Shown here: positions 17,705 to 27,205 of the stretch, piece by piece
How the letters are laid out: every line of letters starts with the position of its first letter
Position numbering within the stretch: the stretch's first letter is position 1
Assembly: GCF_030711405.1 (NCBI RefSeq)
Contig: NZ_JAULSI010000011.1
Span: forward strand, 62,001-126,000
Origin: Massilia brevitalea
GTDB taxonomy: Bacteria; Pseudomonadota; Gammaproteobacteria; Burkholderiales; Burkholderiaceae_D
Direction of reading: 5' to 3'
Length of the DNA stretch: 64,000 nt
The notes under the pieces: generated by a model
What the model was told of the DNA's origin: nothing
The model's input: the letters and a program-made list of their open reading frames with translations, nothing else
Database searches by the model: none
Program-made: the position numbers and the translations under genes

Positions 17705-20235
17705 TTCAGCTCCTCGCAGCGCACGGCGTCCTGTTCCTTCGCACCGCCACCCAGGATGTCGATGTTGGTGAACGAGGCCGTGAAGGCGGCGCTGCTGCCC
17801 ACTACGAACGGCGCCTCGACCCTTGCCAACTCAAGCCCGCGCGCCGTGAAGCAGGCCAGCGGAATCCTGACCGTCTGCTTGCCCTTACCGGCCAGGCGCG
17901 CGAATAGCGCAGTGGCGTCGAGCGGCGTGCCGCAGGCGGCGCCGGCGCCGCAGGCCATGGCGATAGTCACCTTGCCCGCTGGTGCCGCGCTGACGATGGT
18001 GTCGAAGCGCAGCGCGCCGTCCTTTGCAGCCGCGGCCGGCAGCACCATGGCTTTGGCGCCGCGCGCCTCGATGCTGGCCGGCCCGGTCCAGGTGACCTGC
18101 TTCGCATCCTGCTGGGTGTTGATCTGCGCCGTCTGCACGCTGACGTTCGGCAGCGTGAAGGTGGCGTTCAGGTCGGCGCCGAGCGGCTTGAATTCGCTCC
18201 CGCTACGGATCGCCAGCGGGAAGCTGGCGCGGTCGGCCTGGCCATACACCGGGAAGCTGTTGCTGATGCCGCAGCCGCCGGCCGGATAGCTGGCATCAAA
18301 CTGGCCGAGCGTCGAGCGCGTGCCTGTGCGCAGGCCGTAGCCGAGCTTGAACAGCGGATCGTAGTTGGCGCTGCCGGCGTTCAGGTCGGTCTGGCAGACG
18401 GTCTTCGGCCACGAGAACGACAGGCTGCCGGTGAAGTCGTAGCGTTTGGAGCCGGCGACCAGCAAGTCCGCCACGCCCTTGCCTTCGCTGCCCGGCAGCC
18501 AGGCCGCGACAAAGGTGTCCGACAGGTTCATCAGGTCGTTGACCCAGAGCGGACGCCCGGCCACGAACACGGTCACCACCGGCTTGCCTTTGCCGGCAAC
18601 CGCCTGCAGGGTGGCCAGGTCTTCCGGATAGCGGCCGCTGTGGCGCAGGGTGCCGGTGGGGCCGATGTCGCCGTCGCCTTCGGCATACGGGGTTTCGCCG
18701 ATCACGGCGACGACCGCATCGAAGTCGGCCACGTTCACCCCTGCGCCGTCGACGCTGTAGCTGACGTTGTTGGCGCCGGCGGCCTCGCGGATGCCGGCCA
18801 GGATGCTGTCGGCATTCGGGAAGTCGGCATTCGTATTGGCCGTGCCCTGCCAGGTGAGCGACCAGCCGCCGGTCTGGTTCGAGATGCTGTCGGCGCTTTT
18901 CCCGACTACCAGGATCTTCTTGCCTTTCGCGAGTGGCAGTGCCGGCCCCTCGTTCTTCAGCAGCACCAGCGACTGGCGCACGGCGCGGCGCGCCAGTTCG
19001 CGGTCCTGCAGCGCATCCGCCCTGCCGGCATAGGCGTTGGTCGAAGGCCGCTTGCCGAACAGGCCTGCGCGCAGTTTCACACGCACGATGCGGGTCACGG
19101 CGTCGTCGATGCGCGCCATCGGGATCTCGCCGGCCTCCACCTGCTTCATGGTGTTGGCGATAAAGGCCTTCCAGTCGTCGGGCACCATGAACATGTCCAT
19201 GCCGGCGTTCACGGCCTGGGCGCAGCTGTCGTTGCGGCAGCCCGGCACTTCGGCGATGCCGTTCCAGTCGCTGACGACAAAGCCGTCGAAGCCCATCTTG
19301 TTCTTCAGGATGTCGGTGATGGCGACGCGGCTGCCGTGCAGCTTGCCGTGTTCCGTACCTGTCGCAGTGTCGGTCCAGCTGTTGAACGAGATCATGACGG
19401 TCTGCGCGCCCGCTTCCAGGCCGGGGTAGTAACCCTGGCCGTGGATGTTCATCATCTGCTGCGCCGTGGCCTTCGTCACGCCGCGGTCCTTGCCGTGTTC
19501 GGTGCCGCCGTCGCCCATGAAGTGCTTGATCGAGGCGACCACGTTCGCGTCCTTGTCGAAGCGGCCCTGCAAACCCTTCACGACCGGACCGGCATAGCTT
19601 TTCACCAGCAGCGGATCTTCGGAATAGCTTTCGTAGGTGCGGCCCCAGCGGTCGTCGCGCACCACGGCCACCGTTGGCCCGAACACCCAGGCAAGACCCG
19701 TAGCGCGCACGGCGCGCGCGGTGGCGGCAGCGATCTCGCCGGCCAGCTTCGGATCGTGGGCCGCGCCCAGGCCGATGTTATGCGGGTAGATGGTGGCGCC
19801 GACCACGTTGTTGTTGCCGTGGACGGCGTCGATGCCCCAGATCACCGGCACCTTGATTGCCATGTCGGTGGCCATCGAGGCGTCATAATACGCATTGGCG
19901 AGGGTCATCCAGTCGGCGGCGGTGGCGTGCTTGTTGTTGTTCGGCCAGCTGCCGCCACCGTTCAGCACGGAGCCGAGGTAGTAGCGCTTGACGTCTTCCG
20001 GCGTGGCGGTCTTGATCTCGGCCTGCGTGATCTGGCCGATCTTCTGCGCCAGCGTCATCTTGCCGACGATCGCGGCGACGCGCGCTTCCAGCTTCGCGTC
20101 TTTTGCGATGGCGCTTTTCGGCGCCGGCCAATCGGTCAGCGGCGCGGCGGCCGGTGCGGCGATGGCGGGCAAGGCAAAGGCGATGGCCAGGGCCAACGCA
20201 GGTATACGTAACCTCGGTTGCAGCTTCTTGTTCAT
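17701..20235 (-). CDS. Periplasmic GH3 exo-beta-glucosidase
   Basis: 844 aa. A signal peptide (MNKKLQPRLRIPALALAIAF..., cleavage near AIAAPAAA) places it outside the cytoplasm. GH3 N-terminal TIM barrel: KIGQITQAE, WGIDAVHGNN, VFGPTVAVVRDDRWGRTYESYSEDP, KHFMGDGGTEHGKDRG, and the nucleophile D323 in GFVVSDWNG. The C-terminal sandwich contains KKILVVGKSAD and a long extra region beyond about 650 as in ExoP-type glucan exohydrolases. It is 25 bases downstream of the GH1 gene and coupled to glk. Likely releases glucose from beta-glucan oligosaccharides entering through the TonB receptor. Confidence 0.93.
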   Translation of the reverse strand: MNKKLQPRLRIPALALAIAFALPAIAAPAAAPLTDWPAPKSAIAKDAKLEARVAAIVGKMTLAQKIGQITQAEIKTATPEDVKRYYLGSVLNGGGSWPNNNKHATAADWMTLANAYYDASMATDMAIKVPVIWGIDAVHGNNNVVGATIYPHNIGLGAAHDPKLAGEIAAATARAVRATGLAWVFGPTVAVVRDDRWGRTYESYSEDPLLVKSYAGPVVKGLQGRFDKDANVVASIKHFMGDGGTEHGKDRGVTKATAQQMMNIHGQGYYPGLEAGAQTVMISFNSWTDTATGTEHGKLHGSRVAITDILKNKMGFDGFVVSDWNGIAEVPGCRNDSCAQAVNAGMDMFMVPDDWKAFIANTMKQVEAGEIPMARIDDAVTRIVRVKLRAGLFGKRPSTNAYAGRADALQDRELARRAVRQSLVLLKNEGPALPLAKGKKILVVGKSADSISNQTGGWSLTWQGTANTNADFPNADSILAGIREAAGANNVSYSVDGAGVNVADFDAVVAVIGETPYAEGDGDIGPTGTLRHSGRYPEDLATLQAVAGKGKPVVTVFVAGRPLWVNDLMNLSDTFVAAWLPGSEGKGVADLLVAGSKRYDFTGSLSFSWPKTVCQTDLNAGSANYDPLFKLGYGLRTGTRSTLGQFDASYPAGGCGISNSFPVYGQADRASFPLAIRSGSEFKPLGADLNATFTLPNVSVQTAQINTQQDAKQVTWTGPASIEARGAKAMVLPAAAAKDGALRFDTIVSAAPAGKVTIAMACGAGAACGTPLDATALFARLAGKGKQTVRIPLACFTARGLELARVEAPFVVGSSAAFTASFTNIDILGGGAKEQDAVRCEELK

Positions 20236-20260
20236 CTCGTCTCCGTGTTTTTATCGTGCG

Positions 20261-21625
20261 TTATTCCTGGCGCAGGAAGCTGCGGTACCACTTGCCGCTG
20301 TCCTTCAGCGTGCGTTGCTGGGTGTCGTAGTCGATGTGCACCAGGCCGAAGCGGCGGCCGTAACCCTCGGCCCATTCGAAGTTGTCGACCAGGCTCCAGG
20401 CAAAGTAACCCTTCACCGGCACGCCGCCGTCGATCACGTCGCGCAGCGCCGCCAGGTGGCGCTGCAGGTAAGCGCGCCGCTCGGCGTCGGGCACGCTGCC
20501 GTCTGCAACCACCACGTCGTCGTAGCAGGAACCGTTCTCGGTGATGTACATCGGCCCCGGATGATAATCGCTCTCGATGCGCGCCAGCAGTTCGGCCAGG
20601 CCCTCGGGCGCCACTTCCCAGCCGAGGGCGGTAGTCTCGGCATCCTGTGGTTTCAGCACGCGCACCGACAGCGGGCCTTCGCCCGGCGCATCCTGGATGG
20701 TCTCGGGGAAGTAGTAGTTCACGCCCAGGAAGTCGGTCGGCACGGCGATGGCGTCCATGTCGCCCGGGTGGATTGCCGGCGCGGCATCCCCGATGATATC
20801 CAGCGTGGCCTGCGGGTAGCCGCGGCCGTACAGCGGATCGAGGAACCAGCGGTAGCGCAGGCCGTCGTGGCGCAGCCTTGCGGCCTCGTCTTCGGCGCTG
20901 CTGCTGGCCGCGCGCAGCGGATGCAGCGACAGCGACAGGCCGACCTGTGCATCCGGCACGTTGGCGCGGATCAGCGGCACCGCCTTGCCGTGCGAGAGCA
21001 GCACGTGGTGGCAGACCTGGAGCGCGGTGGCGAAGTCGGTGAAGCCCGGCGCATGCAAGCCTTCCCAGTTGCCGATCATCGAGGTGCACCAGGGTTCGTT
21101 GTGGGTGATCCAGTGCTGCACGCGGTCGCCCAGGCGGCGCGTCATGGCGTCGGTGAATTCCAAAAAGGCGTCGACCGTGCCGCGCTCGGCCCAGCCGCCG
21201 CGGTCCTGCAGGAACTGCGGCAGGTCCCAGTGATACAGCGTAGCCCAGGGCTGCAGGCCGCGTTCCAGCATGCCGTCGACCAGGCGCGAATAAAAGTCCA
21301 ACCCTTTCGTGTTCGGCTTGCCGCCAATTTCAGAGAAGATGCGCGGCCAGGCGATCGAGAAGCGGTAGGCGTTCAGGCCCATGTCGCGGCCGATGTCGAA
21401 GTCCTCGGGCCAGCGATGATAGTGGTCGCAGGCCACGGCGCCGCTGGCGCCGCCCTTTACCTTGCCGGGGGTGGCGGCGAAGCGGTCCCAGATCGACTCG
21501 ACGCGGCCGTCTTCGAAGCCGGCGCCTTCGATCTGGTAGGACGAGGTGGCGCAGCCCCACAGGAAGTCGGAAGCGAATTCGCTGCGCGCGGGCGGGTGCT
21601 GGTCTGTGCTGTTCGTAGTCGTCAT
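20261..21625 (-). CDS. Cytoplasmic GH1 beta-glucosidase
   Basis: 454 aa, no signal peptide. Start taken as ATG 21625 (MTTTNSTDQH); the upstream extension is unlike the family and crosses the operator region, though no good Shine-Dalgarno is seen. GH1 motifs: FLWGCATSSYQIEG near the N-terminus, acid/base E177 in THNEP, nucleophile E363 in ITENG, and a C-terminal YFAWSLVDNFEWAEGYGRRFGLVHID. It hydrolyses beta-glucosides imported by the ABC system. A LacI-type operator lies 56 bases upstream, immediately past a terminator that ends lacI transcription, so GH1-GH3-glk-MFS can be a separately controlled unit. Confidence 0.94.
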   Translation of the reverse strand: MTTTNSTDQHPPARSEFASDFLWGCATSSYQIEGAGFEDGRVESIWDRFAATPGKVKGGASGAVACDHYHRWPEDFDIGRDMGLNAYRFSIAWPRIFSEIGGKPNTKGLDFYSRLVDGMLERGLQPWATLYHWDLPQFLQDRGGWAERGTVDAFLEFTDAMTRRLGDRVQHWITHNEPWCTSMIGNWEGLHAPGFTDFATALQVCHHVLLSHGKAVPLIRANVPDAQVGLSLSLHPLRAASSSAEDEAARLRHDGLRYRWFLDPLYGRGYPQATLDIIGDAAPAIHPGDMDAIAVPTDFLGVNYYFPETIQDAPGEGPLSVRVLKPQDAETTALGWEVAPEGLAELLARIESDYHPGPMYITENGSCYDDVVVADGSVPDAERRAYLQRHLAALRDVIDGGVPVKGYFAWSLVDNFEWAEGYGRRFGLVHIDYDTQQRTLKDSGKWYRSFLRQE

Positions 21626-21680
21626 GGTGTCATTTGGTGGACATTGTTCGATTGTTGGTTCGTTTGTTCGGTCAACTTTT

Positions 21681-21694
21681 TGGAAAGCTTTCCA
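21681..21694. promoter_or_regulatory. LacI-type operator for GH1 operon
   Basis: Perfect palindrome TGGAAAGCTTTCCA; differs from the consensus site at 6711 only in the two central bases (GC for CG). No clear -35/-10 pair was found beside it. Confidence 0.7.
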
Positions 21695-21704
21695 TATCCG
21701 GCTC

Positions 21705-21730
21705 AAAAAAAAGCGCCAGGCAGGCGCCTT
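21705..21730 (-). terminator. Terminator after lacI-type gene
   Basis: On the minus strand, AAGGCGCC-TGCC-TGGCGCTT (one bulged G) followed by eight T residues, lying 19 bases beyond the regulator's stop codon. Confidence 0.7.
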
Positions 21731-21748
21731 GTGCGTGTTTCCGCCTAC

Positions 21749-22792
21749 TCATGCGGCTTTCGGGCGGCGCGCCCGTTTATTCACTTCTCCCGCTTTCGCC
21801 AGCGAGGCGCGCAGCGTCACCGACACCGGGAAGCTGTGCTCCACTGGGCGCTGCAAGTCATAGCAGCGGTTCAGCAGCGCGTTCAGGCCGCTGCGCGTCA
21901 TCTCGCGCCAGGGCATGCGCACCGAAGTCAGGCGCGGCGCCGAAAACTCGGCGCTCGGCGTGTCGTCGTAGCCGATCACGGACAAGTCGTGCGGCACGCG
22001 GATGCCCGCTTCCTGGAAATAGGACAGCGCGCCGACCGCCATCTCATCGTTGGCGCAGAACAGTGCGCTGCACGGGTTGCCCGATTCGATCAAGGTCTTG
22101 GCCGCGGCCCAGCCGCCGGCCGGCGAAAAGTCGCTCTCGGCCACCCACAGCTTGCCGGTATCGATGCCGGATGCCTCCAGCTCGGCCTTGAAGCCTTCTA
22201 CGCGCTCGACGTTGTCGAACAGGCTGGCCGGGCCGGCCACGATGGCAATGTCGCGGTGCCCGTGTTCGAGCAGCGCGCGCGCGGCGAGGCGCCCGCCCAG
22301 GCCGTGGTCGACCATGAAGCACTGGTCCGGGATGCCGGCCAGGGTGTGGTTCAGCACCACCAGCTGGCGGCTCTTGGCGCCGAGCGCGGCCAGGTCTTCC
22401 TCGAGCAGGGCGCTGGTCATCACCATCAGCCCGTCGCAGCCGCGCTCGAGCAGGAAGTCGATGCCCTCCACCGCCTGGCGCCGCGCATCGCCCAGGCCGA
22501 CGCCAAAGGCGACCACCATGTGCAGGCCGGCGGCGCGCAGTTCGGTGTCGATGATCTGCAGGATGGGCGTGTAGAACGTGCCGCTCAATACCGGGATGTA
22601 GACGCCGATCATGCGGCTGGAACCGGACAGCAGCGCGCGCGCCGCGTGCGAGGGCCGGAAGCCCAGCTCGTCGATCGCCTTCTTCACGCGTTCGAGCGTC
22701 GCCGGCGAGACCGAACCCTTGCCGCTGACTACGCGCGACGCGGTTCCCAATCCCACGCCCGCCAGGCGCGCTACGTCTTTGATCGTTGCCAC
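21749..22792 (-). CDS. LacI-family transcriptional regulator of the glucan locus
   Basis: 347-aa DNA-binding repressor. Start taken as GTG 22792 because GAAGGA lies six bases upstream and the product then begins (V)ATIKDVARLAGVGLGTASRVVSG, the standard LacI N-terminal helix-turn-helix and hinge (RPSHAARALLSG). The rest is the periplasmic-binding-protein-like effector domain (GVYIPVLSGTFYTP, GCDGLMVM, FMVDHGLGG, ALFCANDEMAVGAL, SVIGYDDT). It is 63 bases after the ABC ATPase gene and likely in its operon. Palindromic LacI-type sites at five or six local promoters make it the probable autoregulated master switch; the inducer is likely a beta-glucoside or glucose. Confidence 0.93.
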   Translation of the reverse strand: MATIKDVARLAGVGLGTASRVVSGKGSVSPATLERVKKAIDELGFRPSHAARALLSGSSRMIGVYIPVLSGTFYTPILQIIDTELRAAGLHMVVAFGVGLGDARRQAVEGIDFLLERGCDGLMVMTSALLEEDLAALGAKSRQLVVLNHTLAGIPDQCFMVDHGLGGRLAARALLEHGHRDIAIVAGPASLFDNVERVEGFKAELEASGIDTGKLWVAESDFSPAGGWAAAKTLIESGNPCSALFCANDEMAVGALSYFQEAGIRVPHDLSVIGYDDTPSAEFSAPRLTSVRMPWREMTRSGLNALLNRCYDLQRPVEHSFPVSVTLRASLAKAGEVNKRARRPKAA

Positions 22793-22855
22793 AAACTGTC
22801 CTTCACCATTCAATGTTGTCACCAGCATGGAAGCATACTCCATGCCTGCTTTTCT

Positions 22856-23902
<1,047 letters not shown>

Positions 23903-23906
23903 GGGA

Positions 23907-24824
23907 TCAGCCTTTCACGGCGCCGGCAGCGATACCGCGCACGAACCAGCGGCCGGAGAAGAAGTAAAGCGCCAGCGGCACCAGGGCCGTGAGGATGGTC
24001 GCGGCCATGTTCACGTTGTACAGGCGGGTGCCGGTGGTGGTGTTGATCACGTTGTTCAGCTGGACCGTCATCGGCAAATTGTCGCGGCCGGCGAACACCA
24101 GGCCCAGGATGTAGTCGTTCCACACGCCGGTCACCTGCATGATGGCGGCCACCACGATGATGGGCGTGGACAGCGGCAGCACCACGTGCAGGAAAATGCG
24201 CCAGAAGCCGCCGCCATCGATGCGCGCCGCGTGGAACAGCTCCTGCGGCAGGCTGGCGTAGTAATTCCGGAACAGCAGGGTCATCACCGGCATCCCGAAC
24301 ACCAGGTGCACCAGCACGATGGCAGGCAGGGTGCCGAAGATGCCGGCGCCGGCCAGCAGGCGCACCAGCGGGTAGATCATCACCTGCACCGGGATGAAGG
24401 CGCCGGCCAGCAGGATGCCGAACAAAACGTTCGCGCCGCGCGGCCGCCAGAAGGAGAGCGCGTAGCCGTTGATGGCGCCAATCAGGATCGGCAGGATGGT
24501 GCTCGGCAGCGTGATCCTGACCGAATTCCAGAAGCCGCCGCGGATGCCTTCGCACGAAGCGCCGGTGCAGACTTCGGACCAGGCCTGGCGCCAGGGCTCG
24601 ACGGTCCACGCGCCCGGGAGCGCCAGGATGGAACCGGCGCGGATCTCGTCCATGCCCTTCAGCGAGGTGACGATCATCACGTACAGCGGCACCAGGAAGA
24701 ACAGCGCAGCGCCGAACAGGAACACGTAGATGCCGATGCGCGCCGGCGTGAAGTGACGGCGGCGCGCGCGGGCCGCAGCGGGCACGTGCACGGCGGGCGT
24801 GCCCAGGGCGGTCTGCGCCATCAT
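23907..24824 (-). CDS. Sugar ABC permease, MalG-like
   Basis: 305-aa inner-membrane CUT1 permease with six predicted helices. It has the EAA loop at YYASLPQELFHAARIDGGGFWRIF, the coupling-helix contact for the ATPase. Start ATG 24824 overlaps the upstream permease stop by four bases. The insertion around WRQAWSEVCTGASCEGIRGGFWNS is typical of the second permease of oligosaccharide importers. Confidence 0.93.
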   Translation of the reverse strand: MMAQTALGTPAVHVPAAARARRRHFTPARIGIYVFLFGAALFFLVPLYVMIVTSLKGMDEIRAGSILALPGAWTVEPWRQAWSEVCTGASCEGIRGGFWNSVRITLPSTILPILIGAINGYALSFWRPRGANVLFGILLAGAFIPVQVMIYPLVRLLAGAGIFGTLPAIVLVHLVFGMPVMTLLFRNYYASLPQELFHAARIDGGGFWRIFLHVVLPLSTPIIVVAAIMQVTGVWNDYILGLVFAGRDNLPMTVQLNNVINTTTGTRLYNVNMAATILTALVPLALYFFSGRWFVRGIAAGAVKG

Positions 24825-25708
24825 GCCCGGCCTCGCTCACGACCGCTGCGGCTGCGCGCATAGGCATACGGCGCCAGCAAGGCCACTACCGGCACCAGCA
24901 GCATGATCGCCCCGGCCGAAGCCAGGCCGATGTTCGAGCGCAGGAACAGGTGGTCCATGATGAACTTGGCCGGCACTTCGCTGGCCGTGCCGGGGCCGCC
25001 CTGGGTCATGGCGACCACGGCGTCGTAGAGTTTCACGACGCTGGTGGCCAGCAGCAGGAACACGGTGGCCACCGTCGGCCACAGCATCGGCACGATGATC
25101 GACACGTACACGCGCCAGGTCGGGATGCCGTCCAGGCGCGCCGCCTTCCAGATGTCGGCGTCGATGCCGCGCAGGCCGGCCAGCATCAGCGCCATCACCA
25201 GGCCCGCCGATTGCCAGACGGTGGCGATGACGATGGTGTAGATCGCCATGTCCTGGTCGACGATCCAGTCGAATACGAAATCCGGGAAGCCCATGCTGGC
25301 GATGGCGCCGTCGATGCCGGTGCCGGGCGTGAGCAGCCATTGCCAGACCAGGCCAGTGGCGACGAAGGACATCGCATACGGATACAGGAACACGGTGCGC
25401 AGCACGCCCTCGCCGCTGACGTTCTGGTCGATGAAAACGGCCAGCAAAAAGCCGATCACCAGGCAGGCCAGGATGAACAGCAGGCCGTACAGCGCCAGGT
25501 TATTCAGAGACAGCATCCAGCGCTCGTTGTCGAACAGGCGCTCGTACTGCGTCATGCCGATGAACTTATCGGAGGGGAAGGTGCGCGAGGCCGTGAACGA
25601 GGTGCGCAGGGTCCACGCCATCGTGCCGAGGTAGGCGACGATGACGGTGAGCGCCATCGGCAGCAAGGCTGCATATGGGGTCGCTGCGCGGATCGGACGG
25701 GCGAGCAT
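24821..25708 (-). CDS. Sugar ABC permease, MalF-like
   Basis: 295-aa inner-membrane CUT1 permease with about six helices and the EAA motif DIWKAARLDGIPTWRVYVSIIVPML. Located three bases after the binding-protein gene and overlapping the second permease by four bases, which is tight operon packing. Confidence 0.93.
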   Translation of the reverse strand: MLARPIRAATPYAALLPMALTVIVAYLGTMAWTLRTSFTASRTFPSDKFIGMTQYERLFDNERWMLSLNNLALYGLLFILACLVIGFLLAVFIDQNVSGEGVLRTVFLYPYAMSFVATGLVWQWLLTPGTGIDGAIASMGFPDFVFDWIVDQDMAIYTIVIATVWQSAGLVMALMLAGLRGIDADIWKAARLDGIPTWRVYVSIIVPMLWPTVATVFLLLATSVVKLYDAVVAMTQGGPGTASEVPAKFIMDHLFLRSNIGLASAGAIMLLVPVVALLAPYAYARSRSGRERGRA

Positions 25709-25711
25709 CGC

Positions 25712-26977
25712 TTATTCCTGCAGCGCCGCGGCGATGTTCTTCTGCGCCTTGTCGACCGTCATGTTGGTATTCCAGTAGGCGGTGAGCACGTCCTGCATGG
25801 CGCCGTTCTGGTCCGGGGTCAGGTAGACCTCGGACACGCCCAGGTGGCGCGAGCGGTCCTTCATGATGGCGATGCCCTTCTGGGCGCAGGCGTCGGCCTG
25901 GGTCGCGTCGACGTCGGTGCGCACCGGCACCGAGCCTTTCAGTTTGCTGAAGGCGAGCTGGGTGTTCGGCGCCACCACCACGCTGGCCAGCAGTTTCTGG
26001 GCCTGCACGGCCTGGGCGTTGCGCGTTTTCGGGAACACGAAGACGTCACCCTGCATCAGGTAGGGCGCGTTCGGCGCCAGGCCGGCGATGCAGCCGAACT
26101 GCTGCTCCGGCACCTGCTTCGCTGCGGTGAACTCGCCCTTGGCCCAGTCGCCCATGATCTGCATGCCGGCCTTGCCCGAGATGAGCATCGCGGTAGCGTC
26201 GTTCCAGTTGCGGCCCGGCGAGCGCGGGTCGACATAGCTTTGCAGGCGCTTGTAGGCCAGCAGCACGTTGCGGAAGGCCGGCGAGGCGATCGCTTTCGGG
26301 TCGCGCTCGCGCAGCACTTTCAGGTACAGGTCCTTGCCGCCCAGGTTGGCCAGCATGGCACTGAACAAAATGGTCTCTTGCCAGGCCTGGCCGCCGTGGG
26401 CCAGCGGCACGATGCCGGCCGCCTTCAGCTTATCGAGGGCGGCGAAGAATTCGGGGACGCTGGCCGGCTCTTTCGCGATGCCGGCCTTCTGGAAAGCCGC
26501 CTTCGAATACCAGATCCAGGTCTGCATGTGGATGTTCAGCGGCACGGCGTAGTAGTGGCCGTCGACCTTGATCACGCTGACGATGGGTTCGGGCAGCAGC
26601 TTGTCCCAGTTCTGGGCGCGCGCCACGTCGTCGACGTTGTTCAGCATGCCCTGCTCGATGATGTCGAAGAACTGCTTGGAGGTGTTGAACTGGGCGGCGG
26701 TGGGCGGGTTGCCGCCGACGATACGATTCACGGTAACGGCGCGCGACTGGTCGCCGCCGGCGATCGCCGTGTCGACCCAGACGCCGCCGGCGGCGCGGTA
26801 GGCCTGCGCCACCTGCTTGACGGCGGCCGATTCGCCGCCCGAGGTCCACCAGTGGATGACTTCGGCGCGGGGGCCGGTGGCGGCTGCCGCGCCGGCGCCG
26901 GCGGCGGACGCGCTGGGGCTGAAGGCGGCGCAGGCGCAGGCAAGCGCGAAGGCCTTGAACTTCGGTGCTGTGTACAT
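25712..26977 (-). CDS. Extracellular sugar-binding protein of the ABC transporter
   Basis: 421-aa CUT1 family-1 solute-binding protein. Start ATG 26977 with GGAGA upstream and a signal peptide (MYTAPKFKAFALACACAAFSP..., then an Ala-rich stretch). Typical features: VIHWWTSGGESAAVKQV at the mature N-terminus, AIAGGDQSRAVTVNRIVGGNPPTAAQF, and ISGKAGMQIMGDWAKGEF. No lipobox with certainty. It opens the ABC-lacI operon behind a strong promoter with a LacI-type operator. Substrate inferred as a short beta-glucoside from the GH1/GH3/GH16 context, not from sequence. Confidence 0.93.
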   Translation of the reverse strand: MYTAPKFKAFALACACAAFSPSASAAGAGAAAATGPRAEVIHWWTSGGESAAVKQVAQAYRAAGGVWVDTAIAGGDQSRAVTVNRIVGGNPPTAAQFNTSKQFFDIIEQGMLNNVDDVARAQNWDKLLPEPIVSVIKVDGHYYAVPLNIHMQTWIWYSKAAFQKAGIAKEPASVPEFFAALDKLKAAGIVPLAHGGQAWQETILFSAMLANLGGKDLYLKVLRERDPKAIASPAFRNVLLAYKRLQSYVDPRSPGRNWNDATAMLISGKAGMQIMGDWAKGEFTAAKQVPEQQFGCIAGLAPNAPYLMQGDVFVFPKTRNAQAVQAQKLLASVVVAPNTQLAFSKLKGSVPVRTDVDATQADACAQKGIAIMKDRSRHLGVSEVYLTPDQNGAMQDVLTAYWNTNMTVDKAQKNIAAALQE

Positions 26978-27016
26978 CGTGTCTCCAATCTTCGCCTGTC
27001 CTTGTCGGTACGCTTT

Positions 27017-27030
27017 TGGAAACGTTACCA
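27017..27030. promoter_or_regulatory. LacI-type operator for the ABC operon
   Basis: TGGAAACGTTACCA, identical to the GH16 operator, and again about 7-20 bases past the predicted transcription start. Confidence 0.85.
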
Positions 27031-27043
27031 GCGGCTTTGACCG

Positions 27044-27073
27044 ACTATAGCACTTGACGATTTTTTGTGTCAA
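27044..27073 (-). promoter_or_regulatory. Sigma70 promoter of the ABC operon
   Basis: Minus strand TTGACA (27073-27068), 18-base spacer, TATAGT (27049-27044); an excellent match. Confidence 0.8.
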
Positions 27074-27126
27074 TTAATAACTTTTTTGTATCCTGACAGT
27101 CTTTTGCTGTTTCTGGAAAAACGTTG

Positions 27127-27140
27127 TGGTATCGTTTCCA
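27127..27140. promoter_or_regulatory. LacI-type operator upstream of the antiporter
   Basis: TGGTATCGTTTCCA; on the other strand TGGAAACGATACCA, two bases from the consensus palindrome. It lies 66 bases before the antiporter ATG and about 100 bases from the ABC operator, so looping between the two sites is possible. Confidence 0.6.
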
Positions 27141-27205
27141 ACCAGTTTGCCGCTTGCTGTCATGACACCCTGCGGCTTACCATAAAAAAATATCTGGGAG
27201 ACATT